Part shown: positions 5,881-13,206 of the stretch, piece after piece
Position numbering within the stretch: the first letter of the stretch is position 1
Layout of the letters: the number at the start of each line of letters is the position of its first letter
Source of the DNA: Thermoleophilaceae bacterium
GTDB taxonomy: Bacteria > Actinomycetota > Thermoleophilia > Solirubrobacterales > Thermoleophilaceae
Direction of reading: 5' to 3'
DNA: 22,029 bases
Assembly: GCA_013696425.1 (NCBI GenBank)
Contig: JACCYP010000198.1
Coordinates: forward strand, 1-22,029
The notes under the pieces: generated by a model
Databases searched by the model: none
What the model was told of the DNA's origin: nothing
The model's input: only the letters and a program-made list of their open reading frames with translations
Position numbers and translations under genes: made by a program

Positions 5881-7143
5881 GTGGTCATCACGCCGTCGGA
5901 CTCGGGCTGGAAGCGCGGTCCGCTCCAGGTCGCGTTCTTCGCGTTCGACGACTTCTCGGGCGTCCGGCAGATCACCTCCTCGCTCGACGGCGGCCCGGGG
6001 CGCACGGGCTCCTCGCTCGTGATCGCCGACGAGGGCGTGCATTCGGTCCAGTACACCGCCCGCGATGTCGCCGGGAACACCTCGGCGCCGAAGACGCAGG
6101 TGCTGCGTGTGGACGGCGGACCGCCTACGACGCCCTCGATCGTGAACCCGGCCGCCGGGGCGGTCACGGGGGACACCACGCCGGCCGTGATCTGGGACGC
6201 GTCCACCGACTCGGGCTCGGGCGTGCGCCTCTACAGCGTGGTGGTGCGCGCCGGCGGCGCCGTGATCCAGAACAAGCTGGTCGCGCCGACTGGCGCGGCG
6301 CGTGAGCGCGTGGACCTGGACGTCCTCGGCGCGGGCGGCTACAGCGTCCAGGTCTTCGCCGCCGACGGCACCGAACCGACACCCTTCCTGAGCGCTTCCG
6401 GCGAGACGCACTTCACCGTGCAGGGCGGGCCGCCGACGGCGACGCTCACGAGCCCGGCGGTCGCGTCCCCCGGCACCACAACCGCCACCGTGAGCTTCGA
6501 CCGGCCCATGAACGCATCGACCCTGCCCGGTGCGTTCACCCTCTCGCGCACCCCCGGCGGCAACGTCCCGGTGACCGTGACCTGCAACTCGCCCTGCACC
6601 GGGGCGACGCTCACGGTGGACTCGCCGCCGCTGGAGGGCACCTACACGGCGAGCTGGAGTGCCGCCGCGCAGAGCGACGACGGCGTGCCTCTCACCGCGG
6701 ACTCGGGCAACTTCAAGGTCGAGGCCTACCGGCGGAGCGACTTCACCTCCGGCTGCGGCTTCACGGGCGACGCGCCCTGGATCTGCGGAGCCGACCTGCG
6801 CAGCGTGAACCCGGTCGGCCGCCCGCCCCTCGTCGCTGACGAACGTGAGTTCACCTCGCCGGCGATCACGCTCCGGGGAGGTGGCCAGCTGACCCTCTCC
6901 TTCACAGCGAGCCACACGGAGACCTGCGCAGCCGACCAGGGCCGCATCGAGGTCGATTCAGGCGGTGGCTTCACCACAGTGGCGACGATCGACAACCAGT
7001 CGGTATCTCTGCCGGTGCCGGCCGGCACCGGCAGCGGCCCGGCGCAGATCCGGCTCGTGCACGTACTCGGCAGCACCACCATCGACGGCTGCACGAACGG
7101 CACGGGAGCCTTCACCGTCGACAACCTCGTACTCACGCGCTAG
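5881..7143 (+). CDS. Extracellular Ig-like/Big-type repeat protein, C-terminal part
   Basis: This 420-residue frame encodes beta-sandwich repeats typical of secreted actinobacterial surface proteins. The first is a module with DDFSGVRQITSSLDGGP and YTARDVAGNTSAPKTQVLRV (HYR/CARDB-like, residues 1-80). The second has PPTTPSIVNPAAGAVTGDTTPAVIW (80-180). The third is a Big_5/SbsA-like module with TATVSFDRPMNASTLPGAFTL (180-285). A C-terminal jelly-roll-like domain ends GAFTVDNLVLTR. The Cys pairs (TCNSPC, GCGF...WICG, DGCTNG) suit an oxidising exterior. It has no signal peptide, so it needs the ORF at 5373 for export. There is no LPxTG or membrane anchor at the end. GTG 5881 is only the first formal start; no ribosome site precedes it. 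Confidence 0.65.
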   Translation: MVITPSDSGWKRGPLQVAFFAFDDFSGVRQITSSLDGGPGRTGSSLVIADEGVHSVQYTARDVAGNTSAPKTQVLRVDGGPPTTPSIVNPAAGAVTGDTTPAVIWDASTDSGSGVRLYSVVVRAGGAVIQNKLVAPTGAARERVDLDVLGAGGYSVQVFAADGTEPTPFLSASGETHFTVQGGPPTATLTSPAVASPGTTTATVSFDRPMNASTLPGAFTLSRTPGGNVPVTVTCNSPCTGATLTVDSPPLEGTYTASWSAAAQSDDGVPLTADSGNFKVEAYRRSDFTSGCGFTGDAPWICGADLRSVNPVGRPPLVADEREFTSPAITLRGGGQLTLSFTASHTETCAADQGRIEVDSGGGFTTVATIDNQSVSLPVPAGTGSGPAQIRLVHVLGSTTIDGCTNGTGAFTVDNLVLTR

Positions 7144-7157
7144 CCGGTCTGCCTATC

Positions 7158-7170
7158 GCGCCTTCGGCGC
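7158..7170 (+). terminator. Hairpin 14 bases after the secreted-protein stop
   Basis: GCGCC-TTC-GGCGC forms a 5-bp GC stem starting 14 bases beyond the TAG at 7143. There is no U-tract. Its twin lies after the convergent gene on the other strand. Confidence 0.4.
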
Positions 7171-7222
7171 TCAGACGGAGAACGGCGAGCAATAAGGGGG
7201 GTGGCCCGGGGCGGTGCTCATC

Positions 7223-7241
7223 TTCCGCGATCGTCGCGGAA
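7223..7241. repeat. 8-bp perfect inverted repeat
   Basis: TTCCGCGA (7223-7230) and TCGCGGAA (7234-7241) flank the three bases TCG. The hairpin lies inside the left arm of the larger palindrome. Confidence 0.5.
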
Positions 7242-7258
7242 ACGCGCCACGCCAGCGG

Positions 7259-7305
7259 GCCCGTTTGCAGTTAACCCCTCTACAGGGGCACAACTGCAAA
7301 CGGGC
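7259..7305. repeat. Core palindrome with 14-bp perfect arms and nested hairpin
   Basis: GCCCGTTTGCAGTT (7259-7272) and AACTGCAAACGGGC (7292-7305) are exact inverted copies. Between them CCCCT-CTAC-AGGGG forms an inner stem. The core sits within a few bases of the centre of the larger 248-bp palindrome. It may act as a bidirectional terminator or be the tip of a mobile hairpin element. Confidence 0.7.
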
Positions 7306-7388
7306 GGGCATCCGTGGCGCGTGGCCACAAGCGCCTCGCGGGCATGGCGAACCGCCCAGCCCACCGCTTGTTGCCCGCAGTTCGACGA

Positions 7389-7401
7389 GCGCCGAAGGCG
7401 C
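7389..7401 (-). terminator. Hairpin 14 bases after the mannosyltransferase stop
   Basis: On the reverse transcript this reads GCGCC-TTC-GGCGC, identical to the hairpin at 7158-7170 and at the same 14-base distance from its own stop codon (gene end 7416). No U-tract follows. Confidence 0.4.
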
Positions 7402-7415
7402 GAAGCACGAGCGCC

Positions 7416-8672
7416 TCAGAGCGGCACCGCGATCGCCAGCATCCACGCGCAGAGCGCCAGCGAGGTGATCACCAGGCGGCGGTCGGCCGCGAGCGCCGCG
7501 AGCGGCAGCAGCCAGAGCGCGTACCACGGCACGAGCCAGGCAGAGGCCACGAGCACGGCGAAGGTCGTCCACCCGGCCATGCGGATCGGGTCGGCGCCGC
7601 GGCGCCATGTGCGCCACATCAGACACAACGCGACCGCGGCGAAGGCCAGCCCGAACAGAGCCCGCGCGGTATCGATCGAGCCGATCAGCTCGCCGGTGAC
7701 ATGCGGGAACGAGAAGCGCGAGGTGCGGTCCTGGTTCGAGGACAGCAGCCCGAAGGCGTCGAGCGCGTCCGAGCCGTAGGCGGCGGCCGCCAGCAGCACG
7801 AGCCCCACAGCCACCCCCACCCCCGCCGCGATCGAACGCCACGGTCGCTCGGAGCCGAGCGCGAGGAACGGAGTGACGATGACCGCCGATGCCTTCACCC
7901 CGGCTCCGGCCACGGTCGCCGCGGTCCCGGCGGCCTGGCGCGAGCCCGCCCACAGCCACACGCCGGACATCACGATCAGCATCGTGAGCGCCTCGTTGTG
8001 CGCGCCGCCCACCACGTGCACCAGGGTGAGCGGGTTGAGACCGACGAACAGAACCGCGAACAGCGGGTCGCGCCCGAGGCGCTTCGCCGTGAGCCCCACG
8101 AGACCCACCACGCCGAGCGAGGCGAGCGCCATCGCCACCTTGAGGATCCAGAACGCGGCGGGCACCCCGATCGCCCCGAGCGGATAGGTGGCGAGCGTGA
8201 AGGCGGGCCCGTAGACCGACACCGCGTCCTTCGAGCCCGCGAACGGGAACACGGCATCGAGTGGGATGTCCTGCGGGGCATGGGTGTAGGGCGAGAGGTC
8301 GTGCTCCACCCCGAGCCGCGCGTAGGCGATGTAGGAGAACACGTCCTGGGAGAGCAGCGGCGGCGCGAGCGCGAACAGCACGTGCAGCCCCACGACGACT
8401 GCGACGACGGCCCGCATCCCCACCTCGCCGCGGCGCCAGAGAACGAAGCCGTAGAGGCCGAACGCGATCCACAGCCCCGCGTAGAAGGGCGGCCCGGCGA
8501 GCGGCCCGTCGGCGCCCGATGCACCGAACGCCCGGAAGGGCCCGAGCAGCCACTCCGGCGAACCGCCGGCGGTGGCCAGCACGATGTCTGACCCGGGTGC
8601 CGAGGGGAGGATCGCGAGCGCGGCGTACACCGCGCAGAGCACTCCGAGCGCCACGACGCCCGGGCGCGCCAA
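7416..8672 (-). CDS. MptB-like polyprenol-phosphomannose-dependent mannosyltransferase (GT-C)
   Basis: This polytopic GT-C glycosyltransferase uses a polyprenyl-phosphate sugar donor on the outer face of the membrane. The 418 residues form about 12 hydrophobic segments. The first large extracytoplasmic loop carries the catalytic-type acidic residue in LLSQDVFSYIAYARLG (D110), followed by SPYTHAPQDIP. Later signatures are SVYGPAFTLATYP, GLNPLTLVHVVGGAHNEAL and VKASAVIVTPFL, all familiar from MptA/MptB relatives (DUF2029/GT87 superfamily). The TTG start at 8672 follows the PBP stop by eight bases, which makes it the last gene of an MscS-PBP-mannosyltransferase operon. The exact glycan is unknown; a cell-envelope mannan or lipoglycan is likely. 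Confidence 0.8.
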   Translation of the reverse strand: MARPGVVALGVLCAVYAALAILPSAPGSDIVLATAGGSPEWLLGPFRAFGASGADGPLAGPPFYAGLWIAFGLYGFVLWRRGEVGMRAVVAVVVGLHVLFALAPPLLSQDVFSYIAYARLGVEHDLSPYTHAPQDIPLDAVFPFAGSKDAVSVYGPAFTLATYPLGAIGVPAAFWILKVAMALASLGVVGLVGLTAKRLGRDPLFAVLFVGLNPLTLVHVVGGAHNEALTMLIVMSGVWLWAGSRQAAGTAATVAGAGVKASAVIVTPFLALGSERPWRSIAAGVGVAVGLVLLAAAAYGSDALDAFGLLSSNQDRTSRFSFPHVTGELIGSIDTARALFGLAFAAVALCLMWRTWRRGADPIRMAGWTTFAVLVASAWLVPWYALWLLPLAALAADRRLVITSLALCAWMLAIAVPL

Positions 8673-8680
8673 GGAGCTAC

Positions 8681-10888
8681 CTACTCTTCCCCGCCCTGAC
8701 CGTTGCCGCCGGCGCCGTCGTTGCCGCCGCCAGGTTCGCCGCCGCCGCCGGTCCCGCCGCCGCCGGTCCCGCCGCCGCCCTCACTGGTGTCGCGCTTCGG
8801 CGTCTTGACGTTCGGTGCCTGCTGCAGTGGCGCCTCGTAGAGGTTCGGGTTGTAGCCGCCACCACCACCGCTGCGCCCGCCGCCCTCGGTGTAGCCCTGG
8901 CCGCTGCTGTTCTTGTATGGGTTGAGCCCGCTGTCCTTCGAGCCGCCGCTCTTCGAGAAGCGGCCGAAGAACGGCTTCGACTGGAATGCCGTGTTCGGCT
9001 TCGGAAAGCCCTTGCAGCCCCTCTTCGCGGTCTTCATGTACGCGCCCCAGATCCGCGCCGGGAACGTGCCGCCGGCCACGCTGATGCCGTGCACGGCACG
9101 CATCTCCTTGAGCGCGTTCGGGTAGCCGACCCAGGTCGAGCTGGCGAGCGCCGGTGTGTAGCCGACGAACCACGCGTCGTTGAAGTTGTCGGTGGTGCCC
9201 GTCTTCCCGGCCGCCGGGCAGCCGATGTTAGCGGCGGTGCCGGTGCCTGCCTGGACGTTCTTCTCGAGGATCTTTGTCGCCTCGGCGGCGACCCCGTCGG
9301 AGAACACGCGCTTTCGCTTGGGCCGGCCGATCTCGTCCTTCTTGCCGTCAGCGAACTCCACTCGCCGGATGGCCAGCGGCTCGTTGCGCATCCCGCCGGA
9401 GGCGAGCGTGGCGTAGGCGTTTGCGATCTCGAGCGGCGATACGCCGAGGCGAAGCCCGCCGAGCCCCTCGGAGGGGATCCCGTCGAGCTTCGTGGTGATG
9501 CCCATGAGCTTCGCCGTCTTCGCGACCTCCTTCGGGCCGAGGTCCACGTCGAGCTGGGCGTAGACGCTGTTGTCCGACTTCACAGTGGCTTCGACGAGGT
9601 TCATCGAGCCGCCGTAGGACTTGTCGTAGGTCTCGACCTTCCAGGGTCCGTAACCCGGCACGTTCAGCTGCAGCGGCTTGGAGGTGTAGGTGGTCGAGTT
9701 CGGGTTCACACCGCGGCGCAGCGCCGTCACGAGCACGAACGTCTTGAACGCAGACCCCGGCTGGCGGCGACCCTGGGCCGCGAGGTTGAAGGTGCGGTCG
9801 TTGTAGGTGCCGCTCGAGGCCATCGCCTTGATGTAGCCCGTCTTCGGATCGATCGAGACGACCGCGGAGCTCGGATCGCCCTTCTGGCCGAGCTGGCCGT
9901 TGATGGCGTTGCGGCCGGCCTCCTGGAGCTTCGGATCGATGGTCGTGTGGACCTTCAGCCCGCCGCGGCGGTAGACGCCCACGCCGTAGCGCTCGATCAG
10001 CTCCTCCTGCACGTAGTCGAAGAAGTAGGGCTCCTTGCGCTTGGTGAAGCGATCGATACCGGCCTTCAGTCCGAGCGGACGCGCGGCCGCCCGGCGAGCG
10101 AGGGCCTCAGAGATCATGCCCTGTTTCGCCATTGCCTCGAGTACGTCGTTTCGGCGGGTGATGGCGATCGCGGGCTCGCGGAACGGGTTGTAGCGCGAGG
10201 GAGCCTGGGGGAGGCCCGCGAGCAGGGCCGCCTCGCGCAGCCCGAGATCCTCCGCGTCCTTGTCGAAGAACACACGCGCCGCGGCCTGGATGCCGATGGC
10301 CGTGCGCCCGTTCACGGTGCCGTAGGGAACGGTGTTCAGGTACTCCTTCAGGATCCACCGCTTGTCGTGCTTCTTCTCGAGCTCGGAGGCGAGTTTCGCC
10401 TCCTTGATCTTGCGCTCGAAGGTGCGCTCGGGATCCTGGATGTAGAGCGAGCGCACGAGCTGCTGCGTGATGGTGGAGCCGCCCTCAACGGTCTTGCCGG
10501 ACTCGATGTTCTTCACGCCCGCGCGCACGACGCCCGCGAAGTCCACGCCCTCGTGGTTGTAGAAGCGCTCGTCCTCGATGGCCACGCTCGCGCGGCGCAC
10601 GACGAGCGGCATCTTGCCCTGTGGGATCGGCTGGCGGATCTCGTCCGACTGGACGTAGCCGAGGAGCTTGCCGTCCGAGGCGATGATCTGGGAGACGGCG
10701 CCGGCATCGCGCTGGCGCAGCTCCGAGAGCGGCTCGGTGCTCGAGGCCACGGCGATCACGTAACCGACCACGCCGAGTACGGCGGTGAGGATCACTCCCA
10801 CGAGCACGACGGCCACCGCGAGCACACGCGTGCGCCGGCTGCGGCCACGCCGGCGCGTCCTCCGTGCTTGTCGCTGACGGTGGCTCAT
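8681..10888 (-). CDS. Bifunctional class A penicillin-binding protein
   Basis: This inner-membrane enzyme polymerises lipid II (GT51) and cross-links stem peptides (transpeptidase). Residues 1-20 are very basic and a transmembrane helix follows (about 21-46). The GT51 domain shows the catalytic EDERFYNHEGVDF (E105) and GGSTITQQLVR (137-146). The transpeptidase shows the active-site serine motif SAFK (S379, K382), SDN (438-440) and KTGT (562-565). A Gly-rich tail of about 70 residues (665-735) ends the protein. The ATG at 10888 was chosen because it overlaps the MscS stop (ATGA); a longer frame to 10984 would lie inside mscS. At 735 residues the length is normal for the family. Confidence 0.93.
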   Translation of the reverse strand: MSHRQRQARRTRRRGRSRRTRVLAVAVVLVGVILTAVLGVVGYVIAVASSTEPLSELRQRDAGAVSQIIASDGKLLGYVQSDEIRQPIPQGKMPLVVRRASVAIEDERFYNHEGVDFAGVVRAGVKNIESGKTVEGGSTITQQLVRSLYIQDPERTFERKIKEAKLASELEKKHDKRWILKEYLNTVPYGTVNGRTAIGIQAAARVFFDKDAEDLGLREAALLAGLPQAPSRYNPFREPAIAITRRNDVLEAMAKQGMISEALARRAAARPLGLKAGIDRFTKRKEPYFFDYVQEELIERYGVGVYRRGGLKVHTTIDPKLQEAGRNAINGQLGQKGDPSSAVVSIDPKTGYIKAMASSGTYNDRTFNLAAQGRRQPGSAFKTFVLVTALRRGVNPNSTTYTSKPLQLNVPGYGPWKVETYDKSYGGSMNLVEATVKSDNSVYAQLDVDLGPKEVAKTAKLMGITTKLDGIPSEGLGGLRLGVSPLEIANAYATLASGGMRNEPLAIRRVEFADGKKDEIGRPKRKRVFSDGVAAEATKILEKNVQAGTGTAANIGCPAAGKTGTTDNFNDAWFVGYTPALASSTWVGYPNALKEMRAVHGISVAGGTFPARIWGAYMKTAKRGCKGFPKPNTAFQSKPFFGRFSKSGGSKDSGLNPYKNSSGQGYTEGGGRSGGGGGYNPNLYEAPLQQAPNVKTPKRDTSEGGGGTGGGGTGGGGEPGGGNDGAGGNGQGGEE

Positions 10889-11652
10889 CTGGATGAGAGT
10901 AGCCCTTCGCTTCTCAGTCGTTCGAGGCTCCCGGCCCTGATCCTGGCTGCCAGCGCGCCCCGTTCGTCCACCGCCCCAACCCACGCCGAGGCCACGAGTT
11001 TCACCCCCCCGGGTATTACCTCACCCACTTCGGCGTCCTCGACGCCGTCCACCTCGCGAAGCACCGCGAGCGCGCGGGCGGTGTCCGCGTCGTGCGGCAC
11101 GTAGAGCGCGACCTCCAGGTGTACGCGCGGGTCGATGATCGTGAAGTTCTGGATCGGGTTCGACGCGAGGCGCTCGTTCGGCACCACCAGGCGGCTGCCG
11201 TCGGCAAGCCGGATGAACGTGTAGGTGAGCCGGATGTCCTCGACGCTGCCGGTCGAGCCCTCGAAGGTCACGAGGTCCCCGATCCGGATCGGCTGGGTGA
11301 TCGCGAGCAGCGTCCCGGCGATCGCGTTGGCCAGTGTCTGCCGCGCGGCGAAGCCCACCACGAGTCCGAGCACGGCCGAGGACGCGAGCACGCCGGTGGC
11401 GGCGCGCTTGATCGCGGTGAACTGCGCGAGCGCGAGCGCGAGGCCGATCACCACGATCGCCACGAAGATCAGCCGCCGGATCAGCCGCAGGCGCGTGTCG
11501 GTCTCCACCGAGAGCCCCTGGCCGCGGCTGCGCAGCGCGCGATCCACCAGCAGGGCCGCCACCACGGCGAGCGCGATCGTGATCCCCGCGCTGACCACGT
11601 CGCCGTGCGACGACCAGAAGGACTCCGCGATGGGAAGATCCGGCGCTCTCAT
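10885..11652 (-). CDS. mscS: Small-conductance mechanosensitive channel, MscS family
   Basis: The channel opens under membrane tension and releases solutes after osmotic down-shock. The 255 residues hold three membrane helices (about 18-38, 56-76, 82-108). The pore-lining helix is rich in Ala/Gly (ASSAVLGLVVGFAARQTLAN) and leads into the family signature AITQPIRIGDLVTFEG. The cytoplasmic beta domain carries RLADGSRLVVPNERLASNPI and the C-terminal alpha/beta vestibule follows. It is the first gene of the reverse operon with the class A PBP (ATGA overlap). The ATG at 11652 overlaps the opposite-strand ATG of the HAD gene. Co-transcription with wall synthesis fits a joint response to envelope stress. 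Confidence 0.9.
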   Translation of the reverse strand: MRAPDLPIAESFWSSHGDVVSAGITIALAVVAALLVDRALRSRGQGLSVETDTRLRLIRRLIFVAIVVIGLALALAQFTAIKRAATGVLASSAVLGLVVGFAARQTLANAIAGTLLAITQPIRIGDLVTFEGSTGSVEDIRLTYTFIRLADGSRLVVPNERLASNPIQNFTIIDPRVHLEVALYVPHDADTARALAVLREVDGVEDAEVGEVIPGGVKLVASAWVGAVDERGALAARIRAGSLERLRSEGLLSSR

Positions 11653-12316
11653 GGCGTCTCAGGCTATCCGCGCGGTATTGCTCGACGCGCTCGGCACGCT
11701 CGTGTACCTCGAGCCCCCGGGCCCGCGCCTGCGCGGCCTCCTGGCGGAGCAGGGGGTCGCGGTGAGCGAGGAGCAGGCCCAGGAGGCCATCGGCGCCGAG
11801 ATCGGCTACTACCTCGCACACCACATGGAGGCGGGCACGCCGGAGGGGCTCGAGGCACTGCGCGACCGCTGCGCCGCGGTGATCAGCGACGTGCTCGGGC
11901 GCAGGGTCGAGCGCGAGACGATGCTCGCGGCGCTGCGCTTCAAGCCCTTCGACGACGTGGTGCCGGCGCTCATCGAACTACGCGCGCGTGACCTGAAGCT
12001 GGTGGTCGTGAGCAACTGGGACCTCTCCCTGCCCGAGTGGCTCGCGGAGGCCGGATTGCTCGAGCTCGTGGACGCCACGGCCTCCTCGGCGGTCGCGGGC
12101 GCGGCCAAGCCCGACCCCGCGGTGTTCCATGACGCGCTCGCGCACGCGGGCGTGGAGCCGGGCGAGGCGCTCCACGTGGGCGACTCGTACGGGAGCGACG
12201 TCGTCGGCGCCCGGTCGGCCGGGATCGAGGCGGTGCTCATCGACCGGTACGGCGAGGGGGAGACCCACGACGTGCGCACGATCGCCTCGCTCGGCGAAGT
12301 GGCCTCCCTAGTCTGA
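11651..12316 (+). CDS. HAD-superfamily hydrolase (IA type, HDHD3-like)
   Basis: This cytoplasmic HAD-fold hydrolase has an unknown small phosphorylated substrate. Motif I is LLDALGTL with nucleophile D12. Motif II is VVVSNWD, motif III is the Lys of AAKPDPAVF, and motif IV is LHVGDSYGSDVVGARSAG. The second Asp of the usual DxD is Leu (L14), as in haloacid-dehalogenase/HDHD3-type proteins, so acid/base chemistry may differ from typical phosphatases. At 221 residues the length is normal. An in-frame ATG at 11630 with AGAAGGA seven bases upstream is a serious alternative start; it would extend the overlap with mscS. It is followed eight bases later by the CPBP gene. Confidence 0.85.
   Translation: MASQAIRAVLLDALGTLVYLEPPGPRLRGLLAEQGVAVSEEQAQEAIGAEIGYYLAHHMEAGTPEGLEALRDRCAAVISDVLGRRVERETMLAALRFKPFDDVVPALIELRARDLKLVVVSNWDLSLPEWLAEAGLLELVDATASSAVAGAAKPDPAVFHDALAHAGVEPGEALHVGDSYGSDVVGARSAGIEAVLIDRYGEGETHDVRTIASLGEVASLV
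11661..11666 (-). promoter_or_regulatory. -10-like hexamer TAGCCT for mscS
   Basis: On the reverse strand TAGCCT lies eight bases before the mscS ATG, inside the first codons of the HAD gene. It would produce a leaderless or nearly leaderless mscS transcript. No -35 is evident. Confidence 0.3.
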
Positions 12317-12324
12317 GACGCCGG

Positions 12325-13206
12325 ATGCACGGACCGTCGCTCCCACCGCCCCCCACCACCGCACGACCGCACCCGGCGCCGCCGTGGCCGCCCGAGCTGC
12401 CCGAGGGCGCCAACCCGCTTCCGAAATGGCCCGCCTGGTACGGGATCGTCGCCTTCCTGGTGGCGTTTATCGGGATCTCGGTGATCGTCGGGATCCTGAT
12501 CGCGGCCACGGGTACCGACGCCGAGGACCCCACCCCGGCGGCCACGATCATCGGCACCGTGCTCCAGGACGCGATGCTCGTGGGGACGGCGTTCCTGTTC
12601 GCCTCGTTCATCGCGAAGCCGAGGCCTTGGCACTTCGGCCTGCGCCGTACCCGCCTGTGGCCGGCGGTGGGCTGGGCCCTGCTCGGGCTCGTGTCCTATT
12701 ACGTGTTCGCGGGCGTCTACTCGGCGATCGTCAGTCCCGAGGGGGAGCAGACCGTGGCGCAGGATCTCGGTGTGAAGGACGGCATCGGGTTCGAGCTCGC
12801 GGCCGCGTTCGTGATCATCTGGCTGGCGCCGATCACCGAGGAGATCTTCTTCCGCGGCTTCTTCTACCGCGCGCTGCGCAACCGCTTCGCGGTGTGGTCT
12901 GCCGCGCTGATCGACGGCATCGTGTTCGGCGCGATCCACTTCACGGGTTCGGACACGCTCGAGATCCTCCCGATCCTCGCCGTGCTCGGCATCGTGTTCT
13001 GCCTCGTCTACGAGAAGACGGGGTCGATCTATCCCGTCATCGCTCTGCACTGCTTCAACAACACGCTGGCGTTCATGGTGGCCGCCGATGGCTCGCCGGT
13101 CATCGCCGCCGCATTCGGCGTCAGCCTCATCGTGGGCTGCTTCTTCGCGCCACGCTTCATCGGCCGGGGTGCTCCGCCACTCCCCCGAGTAATCTCTCGG
13201 TCATGA
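12325..13206 (+). CDS. CPBP (CAAX/Rce1-type) intramembrane metalloprotease
   Basis: This is an integral membrane protein of the ABI/CPBP family (intramembrane glutamic endopeptidases). A proline-rich cytoplasmic N-terminus (1-35) precedes about eight membrane helices. The family motifs are intact: E172-E173-IFF-R177 (EExxxR), FGAIHF with H205, and LHCFNN with H242 and N245/N246. The length is 293 residues. It lies between a HAD hydrolase (eight-base gap) and an L,D-transpeptidase (ATGA overlap at 13203-13206), so co-transcription is likely. Its substrate is unknown. TAGTCT ten bases upstream could give it its own promoter. Confidence 0.88.
   Translation: MHGPSLPPPPTTARPHPAPPWPPELPEGANPLPKWPAWYGIVAFLVAFIGISVIVGILIAATGTDAEDPTPAATIIGTVLQDAMLVGTAFLFASFIAKPRPWHFGLRRTRLWPAVGWALLGLVSYYVFAGVYSAIVSPEGEQTVAQDLGVKDGIGFELAAAFVIIWLAPITEEIFFRGFFYRALRNRFAVWSAALIDGIVFGAIHFTGSDTLEILPILAVLGIVFCLVYEKTGSIYPVIALHCFNNTLAFMVAADGSPVIAAAFGVSLIVGCFFAPRFIGRGAPPLPRVISRS

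Larger units (their letters stand above)
7156..7403. repeat. ~248-bp imperfect palindrome filling the gap between two convergent genes
   Basis: The left arm (7156-7272) and the reverse complement of the right arm (7292-7403) can be aligned along most of their length. Both begin TCGCGCCTTCGGCGCTC (17/17). Both then have a block reading GCAA(T/C)AAG followed by G-rich sequence, GGGCGGT, CAT and CCGCGA. Later both have ACGCGCCACG, and both end GCCCGTTTGCAGTT / CCCGTTTGCAGTT. The loop AACCCCTCTACAGGGGCAC contains its own CCCCT/AGGGG hairpin. The arms differ by substitutions and small gaps. It is MITE-like in shape, or a decayed inverted duplication of a terminator region. No ORF with coding character lies inside. 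Confidence 0.65.

Noticed and set aside
8261..11104. 947-residue forward frame
   Set aside because: It is the antisense shadow of the PBP and mannosyltransferase genes; composition is Arg/Ala/Leu/Val-rich with no motifs, while the reverse strand has complete catalytic motifs.
11809..13050. 413-residue reverse frame opposite the HAD and CPBP genes
   Set aside because: Charged low-complexity shadow; the forward genes have intact family motifs.
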